A stretch of 38,487 nt of DNA, taken from assembly GCA_002786785.1 (NCBI GenBank), contig PCUD01000096.1, forward strand, positions 416 to 38,902, in the 5' to 3' direction. The position numbers were made by a program, and so were the translations under genes. Below, one piece after another: positions 15,434 to 24,932 of the stretch. Each line of letters begins with the position of its first letter. The stretch's first letter is position 1. The notes beneath the pieces are model-generated. The model was given only the letters and a program-made list of their open reading frames with translations. It was not told where the DNA came from and did not search any database. Source of the DNA: Ignavibacteriales bacterium CG18_big_fil_WC_8_21_14_2_50_31_20 (GTDB taxonomy: Bacteria > Bacteroidota > Ignavibacteria > Ignavibacteriales > Melioribacteraceae).

Positions 15434-17935
15434 ATGAAAAAGATATTTTCAATTATATTATTACTTCCATTTCTCGTTTCACTGCCACAATCTTCATTTA
15501 GCTTTGATGATTATAAAAAATTTATTCAATCAAATGCAAATTTATCAGCATCACAATTGTTGCAGACGAATAATCCAGGGGAATTTAAAGCTAATATAGT
15601 TTCTGATTGGAACACTGCGCTATTTGCCGATTCAATTGAAATAAAATTCAAATTAACGGAAGATGAAAAATTGCTAATTAACAAAAATGGATTTGTTGTA
15701 ACTGAAAGACTTGGCAAAGAAAGTTTTATTTCAACAATTGAAGATATTTATAGAAAAGATTTACCATTATTTATAACATCAGATATGGTTTTACATGCAT
15801 TTCATAAATCTTATGATTCTATTTTAAAAGATGTAGAACAAACATTTTTGCTTCCAAAATTGAAAGATTTTTTGCATAAACTTGTGTTAGAAATTCCAAA
15901 TTTGGAAGGTAAATATCAATCAGATTATATGAAAAAAAGATTGGTTGATGTTGATTTATATCTTGGGGTTGCGAGAAAAATATTAGATAAAAATGCACTT
16001 CCATATTATTCAGAAAATGAATTACGAGTAACTTCATTTATGCTAAAAATCCAACAGGAAGAATTTGAAACAATGCCATTTTTTTCTGAAACAGAACGAA
16101 AAATTGATTTTAGTCAATTTAAACCACGCGGGCATTATGACGATGAGTTTAGACCAGAATTAGCCGATTATTTTAGAGCAATGATTTGGCTTGGAAGAAT
16201 GGAACTTTATTTAATTGCTCCAAACGCACTTGTTAAACCTAAATTGGTTGAAGTACAGCGTCAAGCAATTATGTCGAACTTAATTTTGGAATTAGAAAAA
16301 AATGGGAATTTAGAACAAAACTATAAAGAGATTGAAAATGTAATTGAAATCTTTGTTGGTGAACAAGATAATGTTACTTTTTCAAATTTGGATGAGTTAA
16401 AAAGTAAAATGGGGTTTGCGCTTTCCATATCGTTATCTGATACAAATTATTTTAAAGCTTATCAGGATACTTTAGCTAATCAGACTTTTGCTGCACAAAA
16501 AATATTGTCGCAAGTTTTGATGCACAATCCCGAAAGTGAAGACGAAATTAAACCTGCGTCTGCTTTTTTAATGTTTGGTCAAAGATTTGTAATCGATTCC
16601 TATGTAGCAGGAAGCGTTGTTTATGATAAGGTGGAAAAGCTACGAATGCTTCCTTCAACACTTGATATTTTATTTGCGCTTGGAAATGATGCATCGGCTC
16701 AGCTTTTGGTTAGTGAATTGGAAAAATTTAATTATGCTCCAAACTTGGTTGGAGTTCGTTATTTAGTTGACTCTTATAACCCAGATTTTTGGAATAGCAC
16801 AGTTTATAACGGTTGGCTAAATTCAATCAGAAAATTAAATCCACCAAAAGATAGAACAATTTTCCCAAATTTTATGCAAACAGCAGCGTGGTGGCAGCAA
16901 AAAATGAATTCGCAATTAGGTTCTTGGACAGAATTGCGACACGATAATATTCTTTATGCAAAGCAATCTTATAGTGGCGGATATACATGCTTTTATCCTT
17001 ATGGTTATGTTGAACCTGTTCCCGAATTGTTTGCATCACTTAAACTATTAGCAAAAAATTTTAATGCTAAAATGTTAGAGCTTAATTTTAGTTCTGATTA
17101 TATGAGAGAATATTTTACAAATCTATATGATAAATGCGATACTCTCCAATCAATTGCACAAAAAGAATTGGATGGAATAGATCTTTTGGATTCTGAAATT
17201 AAGTTTATGAAGAGAACTTTAACTAATCCTCAAACCATGTGTGGTGATGTTAGTTATGAAGGGTGGTATCCAAAATTGTTTTATTCTGATATGGATGCAG
17301 ACTATTTAGTTGTTGATTATCATACCGCACCAACGGATGAAGTTGGCAATATGGTTGGTTGGGTTGCTCATTCGGGTACAGGGAAAATTGATTTAGCAAT
17401 TATGAATACTAAGCTTACAAGTGGCGAAAATGTTGCATTTGTTGGTCCAGTTTATAGTTATCACGAATATACAACAACTAATTTTTTCCGAATAACAGAT
17501 ACTGAATGGAGTGGAAATTATATAAATCGTTCAACTCGACCAGAATGGACAAAAATTTATTTAGCTAATATTGATGGAAATAAACAAGAAAGCACGGTTA
17601 GTCTTGTAACAAATGTTGATGACGAGAATAACAAAACAAATATTCCCAAAACACATATTATTGCTCAAAATTACCCAAATCCTTTTAATCCAAGTACTAC
17701 AATTAGCTTTGTAGTTCCAGCAAAATTATCCAATAATAAAACAAAGTTAACGGTTTTTAATATTCAAGGTGAAGAAGTTAAAGTATTAGTTAACCATGTA
17801 CTTCCAGTGGGAAATTATTTAGTAGAATGGAATGCTACCAACAACAAAAACAATGTTGTTACTTCTGGAATTTATTTTTATGAAATTAAAATTGCTGAGG
17901 ATAGATTTATAGGTAAAATGAATTTCATAAAATAG
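15434..17935 (+). CDS. secreted DUF3160 protein with type IX secretion sorting domain
   Basis: An 833-residue exported protein. A signal peptide (about 1-22) is followed by a long region matching the DUF3160 family, including FITSDMVLHAFHKSYDSIL, FMLFGQRFVIDSYV, SYSGGYTCFYPYGYVEP and the conserved MCGDVSYEGWYPKLFY and DYHTAPTDEVGNMVGWVAHSG segments. The family has no assigned function, although DYHTAP and nearby His and Asp residues could bind metal (a guess). The last 90 residues, starting NYPNPFNPSTTISF, are a type A T9SS C-terminal sorting domain, ending in GIYFYEI and KMNFIK. The protein is therefore expected on the cell surface or outside the cell. GAGGG lies closer to the ideal distance for the second of two tandem ATGs, so I start at 15434. 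It is bounded downstream by a GC-rich terminator. Confidence 0.87.
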   Translation: MKKIFSIILLLPFLVSLPQSSFSFDDYKKFIQSNANLSASQLLQTNNPGEFKANIVSDWNTALFADSIEIKFKLTEDEKLLINKNGFVVTERLGKESFISTIEDIYRKDLPLFITSDMVLHAFHKSYDSILKDVEQTFLLPKLKDFLHKLVLEIPNLEGKYQSDYMKKRLVDVDLYLGVARKILDKNALPYYSENELRVTSFMLKIQQEEFETMPFFSETERKIDFSQFKPRGHYDDEFRPELADYFRAMIWLGRMELYLIAPNALVKPKLVEVQRQAIMSNLILELEKNGNLEQNYKEIENVIEIFVGEQDNVTFSNLDELKSKMGFALSISLSDTNYFKAYQDTLANQTFAAQKILSQVLMHNPESEDEIKPASAFLMFGQRFVIDSYVAGSVVYDKVEKLRMLPSTLDILFALGNDASAQLLVSELEKFNYAPNLVGVRYLVDSYNPDFWNSTVYNGWLNSIRKLNPPKDRTIFPNFMQTAAWWQQKMNSQLGSWTELRHDNILYAKQSYSGGYTCFYPYGYVEPVPELFASLKLLAKNFNAKMLELNFSSDYMREYFTNLYDKCDTLQSIAQKELDGIDLLDSEIKFMKRTLTNPQTMCGDVSYEGWYPKLFYSDMDADYLVVDYHTAPTDEVGNMVGWVAHSGTGKIDLAIMNTKLTSGENVAFVGPVYSYHEYTTTNFFRITDTEWSGNYINRSTRPEWTKIYLANIDGNKQESTVSLVTNVDDENNKTNIPKTHIIAQNYPNPFNPSTTISFVVPAKLSNNKTKLTVFNIQGEEVKVLVNHVLPVGNYLVEWNATNNKNNVVTSGIYFYEIKIAEDRFIGKMNFIK

Positions 17936-18040
17936 CATATCTTATTTGAAATAAATAATTTATAGTGATTGGAAATGGTTTGGTACGTACTAAATAATTT
18001 GCTAATCATTTAAAATAATGGTAACTTTAACATTCTAATT

Positions 18041-18062
18041 CGCCCCATTGTGGGCGTTTTTT
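18041..18062 (+). terminator. rho-independent terminator before rimP
   Basis: CGCCC (18041-18045) pairs with GGGCG (18052-18056) and is followed by TTTTTT. The stem is among the most GC-rich segments in the gap. It ends the DUF3160 transcript and insulates the rimP operon, which starts 37 bases later. Confidence 0.8.
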
Positions 18063-18098
18063 GTTTCAATAATTAATAATGTAATTAAATAGACTGAA

Positions 18099-18548
18099 AT
18101 GAGTATAAATAAATCGGAAATAGCCGATAAAATTAAGAATGCAATTGAACAACTTGGTTACCTTTTAATAGAAATAAATTTTAGAGGAAACGAGAATGAC
18201 CTTGTACTTGAAATTTTTATTGATAACGAAGATGGTATTATTACCTCCGATTGCGTTGATATAAGTAGAGTTTGCGGTGATTTAATTGAAACAGAAAATT
18301 TGATTGAATCCAAATATAGGCTCGATGTTTCTTCTCCAGGTATTGATAGACCCTTAATGTACATTCAACAATATAAGAAGAATATTAATAGATTTTTTGA
18401 ATTGGAATTTGAAGGACAGGTGGCAGAAAAGTTTGAAGGCAAACTTTTAGATGTAAACGAAGATAAATTAAAATTTGAAATAGATAAAAAAATAGATGAA
18501 GTTAACTTTAATAATATTAAATCTGCAAAAGTTATTGTCAGATTTTAA
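18099..18548 (+). CDS. rimP: ribosome maturation factor RimP
   Basis: A 149-residue cytoplasmic factor that assists 30S subunit maturation. The family core is visible: GYLLIEINFRGNENDLVLEIFIDNEDGI followed by DCVDISR and the signature YRLDVSSPGIDRPL (about 78-91), then a C-terminal Sm-like domain with FFELEFEGQ and FEGKLLDVNEDKL. It is the first gene of the nusA operon, as in most bacteria, and ends 18 bases before nusA. Length is normal. Confidence 0.95.
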   Translation: MSINKSEIADKIKNAIEQLGYLLIEINFRGNENDLVLEIFIDNEDGIITSDCVDISRVCGDLIETENLIESKYRLDVSSPGIDRPLMYIQQYKKNINRFFELEFEGQVAEKFEGKLLDVNEDKLKFEIDKKIDEVNFNNIKSAKVIVRF

Positions 18549-18550
18549 GA

Positions 18551-18556
18551 CGGAGG
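18551..18556 (+). promoter_or_regulatory. ribosome binding site of nusA
   Basis: CGGAGG sits ten bases before the nusA ATG, just after the rimP stop. A near-consensus site in a genome where many genes lack one, consistent with high expression. Confidence 0.65.
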
Positions 18557-18566
18557 CTACCGCAAA

Positions 18567-19811
18567 ATGAATAATGCAATAGTTGAAGCATTTTCCCAAA
18601 TGGTTAGAGGAAAGAATGTTGATAGAGATGTTCTTGAAAATATTATAGAAGAAATATTTGGTGTTATGGTCAAAAAAAAATACGGACTTGAAGCCAATTT
18701 TGATGTTATCGCAAATATGGATAAAGGTGATATCGAAATATTTCTTGAACGTACAATTGTTGAAAAAGTTGAAGATCCTGAACGTGAAATTAGTATTGCT
18801 GAAGTAAACGAAAAAGGCAACGATGAAGAATTAGAAGTTGGTAATGATTATGTTGAAAAACTTGAACTTAGCTCATTTGGAAGACGCCTTATAAATCTTG
18901 CACGCCAAAGTCTTAATCAAAGGATTAGAGAAATTGAAAAAGAACTTGTTTATAACGAATATACTGAAATGATAGGCGAAATTATAGTTGGCGATATTTA
19001 TCAAGTAAGACGTAATGATATTCTTGTTAACCACAATAAAAACGAATTACTATTGCCAAGAATTGAACAAATTCCTCGTGAACGATATAGAAAAGGCGAT
19101 ACTCTTAGAGCTGTAGTTAAAGAAGTTAGAAAAACTGCTAATGGACCAGTAATTATTATTTCAAGAGCCGATAATTTATTTTTGAAAAAATTATTTGAAA
19201 TTGAAATTCCAGAAATTTATGATGGTATTATTGAAATTAAAAGAATTGCCCGCGAACCAAGCGAAAGAGCTAAAGTTGCTGTTGAATCACAAGACCCAAG
19301 AATTGATGCTGTTGGTGCTTGTGTTGGAATGAAAGGTGTTAGAATTCATGCAATTGTTCGTGAGTTAAATAACGAAAACATAGATGTAGTAAATTATTCA
19401 GATGATCCTGTTACCTTAATTCAAAGAACTTTGGCTCCAGCTAAATTAAAGCAAATTGAAATTGATGAGGAAGGGAAAAGATGCTCTGTTGCTGCAGATA
19501 ACGACCAAGTATCACTTATTGTTGGTAGAAATGGTGTTAATATTAGACTTGCGATGAAATTAACTGGATACGAAATTGATGTTATTCGTGAAGAAAAACC
19601 ATTTGAAGAATATGATGATGATATTGAACTTGTTGAATTAAGAGAAGAATTAGGAACAGAAATTGTTGATTTATTAATAAAAAACAGATACGATACTGCA
19701 GTTGAAATTTTAACAGCTGGTTTAGATAAACTTAAAGAGATTGAATCTTTAGATGATGAAAAAGCTAATGAAATTTTTGAGATTATTAAAAATCAATTTG
19801 AAGAAGAATAA
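18567..19811 (+). CDS. nusA: transcription termination/antitermination factor NusA
   Basis: A 414-residue RNA-polymerase-binding factor controlling pausing, termination and antitermination. The N-terminal polymerase-binding domain (about 1-125) is followed by an S1 domain (about 137-205, GEIIVGDIYQVRR to VVKEVRK), KH1 around DPRIDAVGACVGMKGVRIH (about 242-280) and KH2 around VSLIVGRNGVNIRLAMKLTG (about 315-335). The C-terminal tail (360-414) is acidic and helical with a helix-hairpin-helix-like repeat (ELGTEIVDLLIKNRYDTAVEIL), shorter than the two repeats of E. coli NusA. It sits between rimP and infB as expected. Confidence 0.97.
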   Translation: MNNAIVEAFSQMVRGKNVDRDVLENIIEEIFGVMVKKKYGLEANFDVIANMDKGDIEIFLERTIVEKVEDPEREISIAEVNEKGNDEELEVGNDYVEKLELSSFGRRLINLARQSLNQRIREIEKELVYNEYTEMIGEIIVGDIYQVRRNDILVNHNKNELLLPRIEQIPRERYRKGDTLRAVVKEVRKTANGPVIIISRADNLFLKKLFEIEIPEIYDGIIEIKRIAREPSERAKVAVESQDPRIDAVGACVGMKGVRIHAIVRELNNENIDVVNYSDDPVTLIQRTLAPAKLKQIEIDEEGKRCSVAADNDQVSLIVGRNGVNIRLAMKLTGYEIDVIREEKPFEEYDDDIELVELREELGTEIVDLLIKNRYDTAVEILTAGLDKLKEIESLDDEKANEIFEIIKNQFEEE

Positions 19812-19838
19812 AATTTAAAATTATGGGTAATTTCCAAT

Positions 19839-22610
19839 ATGGTTACAACTAATAAACAGAAGAAATATAGAGTTTACAAGTATGCTTCAGAGATTAATAT
19901 CTCTACTGATGCTATAATTGCTTTTTTGAATAGTAAAGGATATGAAGTAAAAAATCATACAGTCCTTATGTCCGATGAAATGCTCGAGGAAGTACAGTCA
20001 CATTTTAAAAAAGATATTGATAAAGCCGAAGAGCATAAAAGAAAAGTTGCTAAATTTATTGAAAAAAGAGCCGAGAGAGCTGGCACGGATGTTAACAAAG
20101 AATCCTTAGAAGAAAGTATTGAGATATCTGATGTAAGACAAGAAGTTGTGACAGAAACCATTATTGAAACTGTTGAAGAAAAAGCTGATGAAATAAATAT
20201 TCCAGAGCCGAATATTTTAACTGTAGAAGATCCAAAAGTTGAAGTTGATGCAAGTAATCAAGTTAAAGATGAAATTGTTGAACAGCCAGTTGACGAAAAA
20301 ACAAAAGAGACAAAAACTGAAATAAATGTTCAAGAAGTGGAAAAACCTGTAGAGGAAATTATTTCTTTTGAGGAAGATAACTCGGAAATTGAAACAGGTG
20401 TTTATCAAACTGATGCCGAAAAAGAGCTTAATGGAAGAAAAAAAGGGTTAACTATTATTGGCAAAATAGCTCTCCACGACAAAAGAAGAGATAAAAAGAA
20501 GAAAAAACCAGTCGTTTCTGAAATAGTAAAAGTTACACCAAAACCTCAAGTAGCAAAACCTCAAGTAGCAAAACCTATTGAAAAAAATGAAGATACAGAT
20601 GCTAAAGAAGGTGAGAAAAAGAAGAAATTTAGAAGAAAAAAGAAATCTGTAGAAGTTGAAGAAACCGTACAATCAAAAAAATTCAAAAAAGTTAAAAAAG
20701 CAGAAATAGATAAGCGCGAAGTTGATGCCGCTATTAAAAGAACAATGATTAGTATTGATGATATTGCTACTGCTGAACGGGCAAGTGCTAAAAAACGTCG
20801 TAAAAAAGAACAAATTGAAGAGCAAGAAAAAATTATTGAACAACAAGAATTAGACGAGAATAAAATTAAGGTAACAGAATATATAGCTGTTAACGAAATT
20901 GCCAATTTGATGAATGTTTCGGTTAGTGATGTTATCTCCAAATGTATGGGTCTTGGTCTAATGGTTTCAATAAATCAAAGATTAGATGCAGAAACAATTA
21001 CATTATTAGCAGATGAATTTGGTTTTGAAGTTGAATTTGAAGATGAATATATCGCGGATTCTTTAGCTGATAATGAAGACGAAGAAGATACACTTCAACC
21101 TCGTCCACCTGTTGTTACTATAATGGGTCACGTTGACCATGGTAAAACCTCATTGCTGGACTATATTAGGCGTGCAAATGTTGTGGCTGGTGAATCTGGT
21201 GGAATTACACAGCATATTGGTGCTTATCAAGTTGAAGTTCAAGATGCAAAAAAAATTACATTCCTCGATACTCCAGGTCACGAAGCATTTACTGCCATGC
21301 GTGCTCGTGGAGCAAAAGTTACCGATATTGTTGTTATTATTGTTGCTGCAGATGATGCGGTAATGCCCCAAACTGTTGAAGCAATAAATCATGCACAGGC
21401 TGCAACGGTGCCCATTATTATTGCAATTAATAAAATTGATAAACCCAATTCAAATATTGAAAAAATAAAACAGCAATTGTCTGAAAGAAATATTTTAATT
21501 GAAGAATGGGGTGGAAAATATCAAGCAGTTGAAATTTCGGCTAAGACAGGTCTTAATGTTGATTTGCTTTTAGAGAAAATTTTATTAGAAGCAGAATTAT
21601 TAGAGTTAAAAGCAAATCCAGATAGACTTGCTCGTGGAAGCGTTATCGAATCGCAAATGGAACCAGGACGCGGAATTACGGCGACTGTTTTAATTGATAA
21701 AGGAACTCTTAAAGTTGGTGATCCATTTGTTGCTGGTAATTTCCAAGGTAGAGTTCGTGCAATGTTTGATGAAAGGAATAAAAAAGTTAACGAGGTTTCA
21801 CCCGCTACACCAGTTCTAATTTTAGGTTTTGAAGGCTCGCCTCAGGCTGGTGATGTTTTTGCTGTTGTAGAATCTGAACGTGAAGCAAGAGAAATTGCTC
21901 TAAAAAGACAACAATTAAAGCGTGAACAAGATAACAGACAAGTACGTCATATTACATTGGACCAAATTGCTATGCAAATTAGCCAAGGTGCAGTAAAAGA
22001 ACTTCCAATTATTGTTAAAGGTGATGTAGATGGCTCGGTTGAAGCACTTGCAGATTCGTTAATGAAACTTTCAAATAAGGAAGTGGCTGTTAATGTAATT
22101 CACAAAGCTGTTGGTGGAATTACTGAAGGCGATGTTCTGCTTGCTGCTGCTTCTCAAGCAATTATTATAGGGTTTCATGTTAGAGCTAATAATAATGCTC
22201 GCAAATTGGCAGAAACGGAAAACGTTGACATTAGGTTATATAATGTTATTTATGATGCAATAAATGAAGTAAAATCTGCACTTGAAGGACTTTTATCTCC
22301 AATAGTTTCAGAAAAATTTGTTGCAACAGTTGAAATTCGTGATACATTTAAAGTTCCCAAAATTGGCACTGTTGCTGGATGTTATGTTACAGATGGTAAA
22401 ATTACACGATCAGATAAAATTAGATTATTCCGCAATGGAATTGTTATTTATGAAGGAAATCTAGCAACACTTAAACGCTTCAAAGACGATGTTAAAGAAG
22501 TTGTTGCTGGTTACGAATGTGGTTTAAACATTGCTAACTTTAATGATATTAAAGTAAATGATATAATTGAAGCATATCAATTTGTTGAAACAAAACAGAA
22601 GTTGAGTTAA
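19839..22610 (+). CDS. infB: translation initiation factor IF-2
   Basis: A 923-residue GTPase that places initiator tRNA on the 30S subunit. The N-terminal IF2_N-like domain (about 8-60) leads into a long acidic and lysine-rich linker (about 85-345), then a second IF2_N domain (about 345-400). The G domain carries GHVDHGKT (430-437), [12 protein letters not shown] and SAKTG. Domains II-IV follow, ending with the initiator-tRNA-binding C2 domain ([25 protein letters not shown] region). A 15-bp tandem duplication lies inside the linker (20540-20569). The long variable linker is normal for IF-2. rbfA starts only four bases after its stop. Confidence 0.97.
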   Translation: MVTTNKQKKYRVYKYASEINISTDAIIAFLNSKGYEVKNHTVLMSDEMLEEVQSHFKKDIDKAEEHKRKVAKFIEKRAERAGTDVNKESLEESIEISDVRQEVVTETIIETVEEKADEINIPEPNILTVEDPKVEVDASNQVKDEIVEQPVDEKTKETKTEINVQEVEKPVEEIISFEEDNSEIETGVYQTDAEKELNGRKKGLTIIGKIALHDKRRDKKKKKPVVSEIVKVTPKPQVAKPQVAKPIEKNEDTDAKEGEKKKKFRRKKKSVEVEETVQSKKFKKVKKAEIDKREVDAAIKRTMISIDDIATAERASAKKRRKKEQIEEQEKIIEQQELDENKIKVTEYIAVNEIANLMNVSVSDVISKCMGLGLMVSINQRLDAETITLLADEFGFEVEFEDEYIADSLADNEDEEDTLQPRPPVVTIMGHVDHGKTSLLDYIRRANVVAGESGGITQHIGAYQVEVQDAKKITFLDTPGHEAFTAMRARGAKVTDIVVIIVAADDAVMPQTVEAINHAQAATVPIIIAINKIDKPNSNIEKIKQQLSERNILIEEWGGKYQAVEISAKTGLNVDLLLEKILLEAELLELKANPDRLARGSVIESQMEPGRGITATVLIDKGTLKVGDPFVAGNFQGRVRAMFDERNKKVNEVSPATPVLILGFEGSPQAGDVFAVVESEREAREIALKRQQLKREQDNRQVRHITLDQIAMQISQGAVKELPIIVKGDVDGSVEALADSLMKLSNKEVAVNVIHKAVGGITEGDVLLAAASQAIIIGFHVRANNNARKLAETENVDIRLYNVIYDAINEVKSALEGLLSPIVSEKFVATVEIRDTFKVPKIGTVAGCYVTDGKITRSDKIRLFRNGIVIYEGNLATLKRFKDDVKEVVAGYECGLNIANFNDIKVNDIIEAYQFVETKQKLS
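20540..20576 (+). repeat. in-frame 15-bp tandem repeat in the infB linker
   Basis: AAAACCTCAAGTAGC occurs twice in direct tandem (20540-20554 and 20555-20569), followed by a partial third copy AAAACCT. It encodes a KPQVA-type pentapeptide repeat in the disordered IF-2 linker. Such repeats change length easily without breaking the frame. Confidence 0.85.
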
Positions 22611-22614
22611 AAAT

Positions 22615-22974
22615 TTGTCGACAAGATTACAAAAAATAGCAGAATTTATGAAGGAAGAACTTAGTTTAATATTTCTTCATAAAATTAATGACCCAGAGTT
22701 GGGAATGCTTACTATTACTTCGGTAAAAGTTACTCCCGATGCAAAAAATGCAAAAATATATATATCAATTTTTGATAAAGTGGGTAGAGATGTAAAAATA
22801 GCTAAATTAAATAGCATAAAAGGATATATAAAAGGACAGTTGTCAACAAAAATGAGTCATTTAAGAAAAATGCCAGATATTGATTTTTATCTTGATGATA
22901 CATTAGATTATGTTGAAAAGATGGAAAATCTTTTTAAAAAAATTCACGAAAATGATAACAAACAAAACGATTGA
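22615..22974 (+). CDS. rbfA: ribosome-binding factor A
   Basis: A 119-residue KH-like protein needed for 16S rRNA 5'-end maturation and cold adaptation. Family features are the N-terminal STRLQKIAEFMKEELSLIF, the strand DPELGMLTITSVKVTPDAKNAKIYIS and the terminal LRKMPDIDFYLDDTLDYVEKM. The start codon is TTG at 22615, four bases after the infB stop; no upstream ATG exists and the family's N-terminus begins here, so TTG is strongly supported. It overlaps truB by 23 bases. Confidence 0.95.
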   Translation: MSTRLQKIAEFMKEELSLIFLHKINDPELGMLTITSVKVTPDAKNAKIYISIFDKVGRDVKIAKLNSIKGYIKGQLSTKMSHLRKMPDIDFYLDDTLDYVEKMENLFKKIHENDNKQND

Positions 22975-23656
22975 TCTTTTAAATACTGATTATGCTTCTG
23001 GTGAAGTGATTTTAATTGATAAGGAAAAAGGTAAAAGTTCTTTTAACATTATTTATCGTATACGAAAAATTGTTAATGTTAAAAAAGTTGGTCATGCAGG
23101 AACTTTAGACCCAGCTGCAACTGGACTATTAATTGTATGCGTTGGAAAAAAAACTAAAGAAATTTACAAATATCAAGATTTAAATAAAATATATTCTGGA
23201 ACAATTGAGCTTGGTAAACAAACTCCTTCAATGGATGGAGAGACCGAGTTTATTGAAGAAAAAGATTTTTCTTATGTTTCGTATGAAATGATTGAAGAAG
23301 CAAGAAAGAGCTTTTTGGGAGAAATTAAACAAATTCCTCCAATGTATTCTGCCTTAAAGCAGAATGGAAAAAGGCTTTATAAATTAGCCCGAAAAGGTGT
23401 TGAGGTAGAAAGAAAACCTCGTGAAATTACAATTTATGATTTTGAAATTACAAGAATTGAACTACCAGAAATAGATTTCAAAATTAGGTGTTCTAAAGGA
23501 ACTTATATTAGAGTTATCGCAAATGATTTTGGTGAAAAATTAAATTGTGGTGGGTATCTAAAATTGCTTAGAAGAGAAGCAATTGGAGAGTTCAAAGTTG
23601 ATGACGCCATTACAGTTGATGAGTTGAGAGAAATGAATAAAATTTTGGAAAGTTGA
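22952..23656 (+). CDS. truB: tRNA pseudouridine-55 synthase TruB
   Basis: A 234-residue enzyme that makes pseudouridine 55 in the T-loop of tRNAs. The catalytic motif is VGHAGTLDPAATGLL with D53. Others are GKQTPSMDGE, the IPPMYSALKQNGKRLYKLARKG substrate loop and the CSKGTYIRVIANDFGEKL segment. The C-terminal PUA extension of E. coli TruB is short or absent. I start at ATG 22952, 23 bases inside rbfA, because an upstream ATG at 22910 would add 14 residues translated from rbfA-coding DNA with no family similarity. Confidence 0.94.
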   Translation: MITNKTIDLLNTDYASGEVILIDKEKGKSSFNIIYRIRKIVNVKKVGHAGTLDPAATGLLIVCVGKKTKEIYKYQDLNKIYSGTIELGKQTPSMDGETEFIEEKDFSYVSYEMIEEARKSFLGEIKQIPPMYSALKQNGKRLYKLARKGVEVERKPREITIYDFEITRIELPEIDFKIRCSKGTYIRVIANDFGEKLNCGGYLKLLRREAIGEFKVDDAITVDELREMNKILES

Positions 23657-23661
23657 TTGTA

Positions 23662-24597
23662 ATGAATATTTTTAAATCAATTGATGAAATTAATAAGGAT
23701 GAAAATACGGTTTTAACAATTGGAACTTTTGACGGAATTCATAAAGGTCATAAATATCTTTTTGATAAATTAAAACTATATTCAAATCAAAATAATTTGA
23801 GAAATGTGGTTATTACTTTTGAACCACATCCAAGAACAGTAGTTTCTGATTTTCAAATTCAATTATTGACAACTTTAGAGGAAAAAGCAGAACTTTTATC
23901 TCAACTTGGAATTGATAATCTTTTAGTTATTAATTTCTCAAAAGAATTTGCTGAGCAGACGTCGGAAGAATTTATTACAAATATTATTTGTAATAAAATT
24001 GGTGTTAAGCACATAATTATTGGTCACGATCATAAATTTGGTAAAAATAGAAATGGTGACGATATTGAGCTTATTGAACTTGGTGAAAAAAATAATTTTA
24101 CCGTTGAATGCTTAGATGCAATAAAAAATGATGAAAATATTATTAGCAGTACTAAAATTAGAAATGCACTTTTAGCTGGTGACGTTCAAAATGCAAACAT
24201 GTTGCTTGGTAGAAATTATTGTTTTCATGGAATTGTTGTAAAAGGAGTTTCACGAGGAAAAATTCTTGGTTTTCCTACTGCAAATATAAATGTAGCAGAT
24301 AAAAACAAATTAATTCCTAAAAATGGTGTTTATATTGTAAAGGCATATGTTGAAGATGAAATTGTTTATGGTGTTATGAATGTTGGGTTACGTCCAACAT
24401 TTGAAGATACAATAGATGTTGTTATTGAAGCTCATCTTTTTGAGTTTAATAAAAACGTGTATGACAAGGATATTAAAATTGAATTGCTAAATAGAATTAG
24501 AGATGAACAAAAATTTAATAGTAAGGAAGAATTGATCTATCAGATTGGTAAAGATAAAAAACAAGCCATCCAATTTGTTGGAAAGATAATTAACTAA
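23662..24597 (+). CDS. ribF: bifunctional riboflavin kinase/FAD synthetase RibF
   Basis: A 311-residue enzyme that phosphorylates riboflavin to FMN and adenylates it to FAD. The N-terminal nucleotidyltransferase domain has GTFDGIHKGH (21-30, HxGH-type), FEPHPR, the HIIIGHDHKFGKNRNGD loop and ISSTKIRNAL. The C-terminal kinase domain begins near SRGKILGFPTANI and includes NVGLRPTF and EAHLFEFNKNVYDKDI. ATG 23662 is preferred over a TTG at 23653 that overlaps the truB stop, since GGAAAG lies upstream at a workable distance. No FMN riboswitch is seen, as expected inside an operon. Confidence 0.94.
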   Translation: MNIFKSIDEINKDENTVLTIGTFDGIHKGHKYLFDKLKLYSNQNNLRNVVITFEPHPRTVVSDFQIQLLTTLEEKAELLSQLGIDNLLVINFSKEFAEQTSEEFITNIICNKIGVKHIIIGHDHKFGKNRNGDDIELIELGEKNNFTVECLDAIKNDENIISSTKIRNALLAGDVQNANMLLGRNYCFHGIVVKGVSRGKILGFPTANINVADKNKLIPKNGVYIVKAYVEDEIVYGVMNVGLRPTFEDTIDVVIEAHLFEFNKNVYDKDIKIELLNRIRDEQKFNSKEELIYQIGKDKKQAIQFVGKIIN

Positions 24598-24598
24598 T

Positions 24599-24623
24599 TA
24601 ACTTCGGAAAGGTTCTGAAGTTA
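24599..24623 (+). promoter_or_regulatory. hairpin in the rpsO leader with a G-U/G-C pair, candidate S15 autoregulatory site
   Basis: Bases 24599-24609 and 24613-24623 form an 11-bp stem closed by a three-base AGG loop. The only non-Watson-Crick pair is G24606-U24616, immediately followed by G24607-C24615. This is the same G-U/G-C step that S15 recognises in helix 22 of 16S rRNA. The hairpin begins just after the ribF stop (which ends at 24597) and lies 29 bases before rpsO, with no T-run, so it is not a normal terminator. Confidence 0.55.
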
Positions 24624-24638
24624 CATCGAATTAATAAT

Positions 24639-24644
24639 AGGAGA
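24639..24644 (+). promoter_or_regulatory. ribosome binding site of rpsO
   Basis: AGGAGA lies eight bases before the rpsO ATG and 15 bases after the leader hairpin, so a protein bound to the hairpin could hinder ribosome loading. Confidence 0.65.
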
Positions 24645-24652
24645 AATTCAAA

Positions 24653-24922
24653 ATGAATTTAACAAAAGAAGAAAAACAAGAAATTATTAGCAAATTTGGC
24701 GATAATGAAAAAGACAGCGGTAAAGCAGAAGTACAAGTTGCTCTTTTAACTGCTCGTATCAACAAACTTACTGCACATTTTTCTGAACACAAAAAAGACC
24801 ACCATTCAAGAAGAGGTTTATTAATGATGGTTGGTAAAAGAAGAAGATTGCTAAACTATGTTGCTCGTCAAGATATAGAACGATATAGAAGCATAATTAA
24901 AGAATTGAAATTAAGAAAATAA
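24653..24922 (+). CDS. rpsO: 30S ribosomal protein S15
   Basis: An 89-residue protein, exactly the usual length, that binds the three-way junction and helix 22 of 16S rRNA early in 30S assembly. Typical features are the [22 protein letters not shown] segment, [29 protein letters not shown] in the rRNA-binding helices and the terminal [13 protein letters not shown]. It is followed after 10 bases by pnp, the standard rpsO-pnp pairing. S15 represses its own mRNA in many bacteria, and a candidate site lies in the leader here. Confidence 0.98.
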   Translation: MNLTKEEKQEIISKFGDNEKDSGKAEVQVALLTARINKLTAHFSEHKKDHHSRRGLLMMVGKRRRLLNYVARQDIERYRSIIKELKLRK

Positions 24923-24932
24923 GGCTTAAATA

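Noticed and set aside
17983-17990. 8-bp palindrome GTACGTAC in the DUF3160-rimP gap
   Set aside because: Too short and isolated to support an operator or attachment site.
20561-20941. Antisense Ser/Phe-rich frame opposite the infB linker
   Set aside because: It is the complement of the Lys/Glu-rich linker, which produces long open Phe/Ser frames automatically.
21325-21355. GTT/ATT-rich low-complexity run in infB
   Set aside because: It encodes the conserved hydrophobic strand of the G domain (VVIIVAAD), so it is not a separate repeat.
22910-22951. Upstream ATG extending TruB by 14 residues
   Set aside because: It is read from the end of rbfA in another frame and the TruB family begins later; ATG 22952 is more sensible.
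24600-24622. rpsO leader hairpin as an ordinary terminator after ribF
   Set aside because: No T-run follows the stem and rpsO-pnp follow closely in the same operon; a regulatory or processing role fits better.
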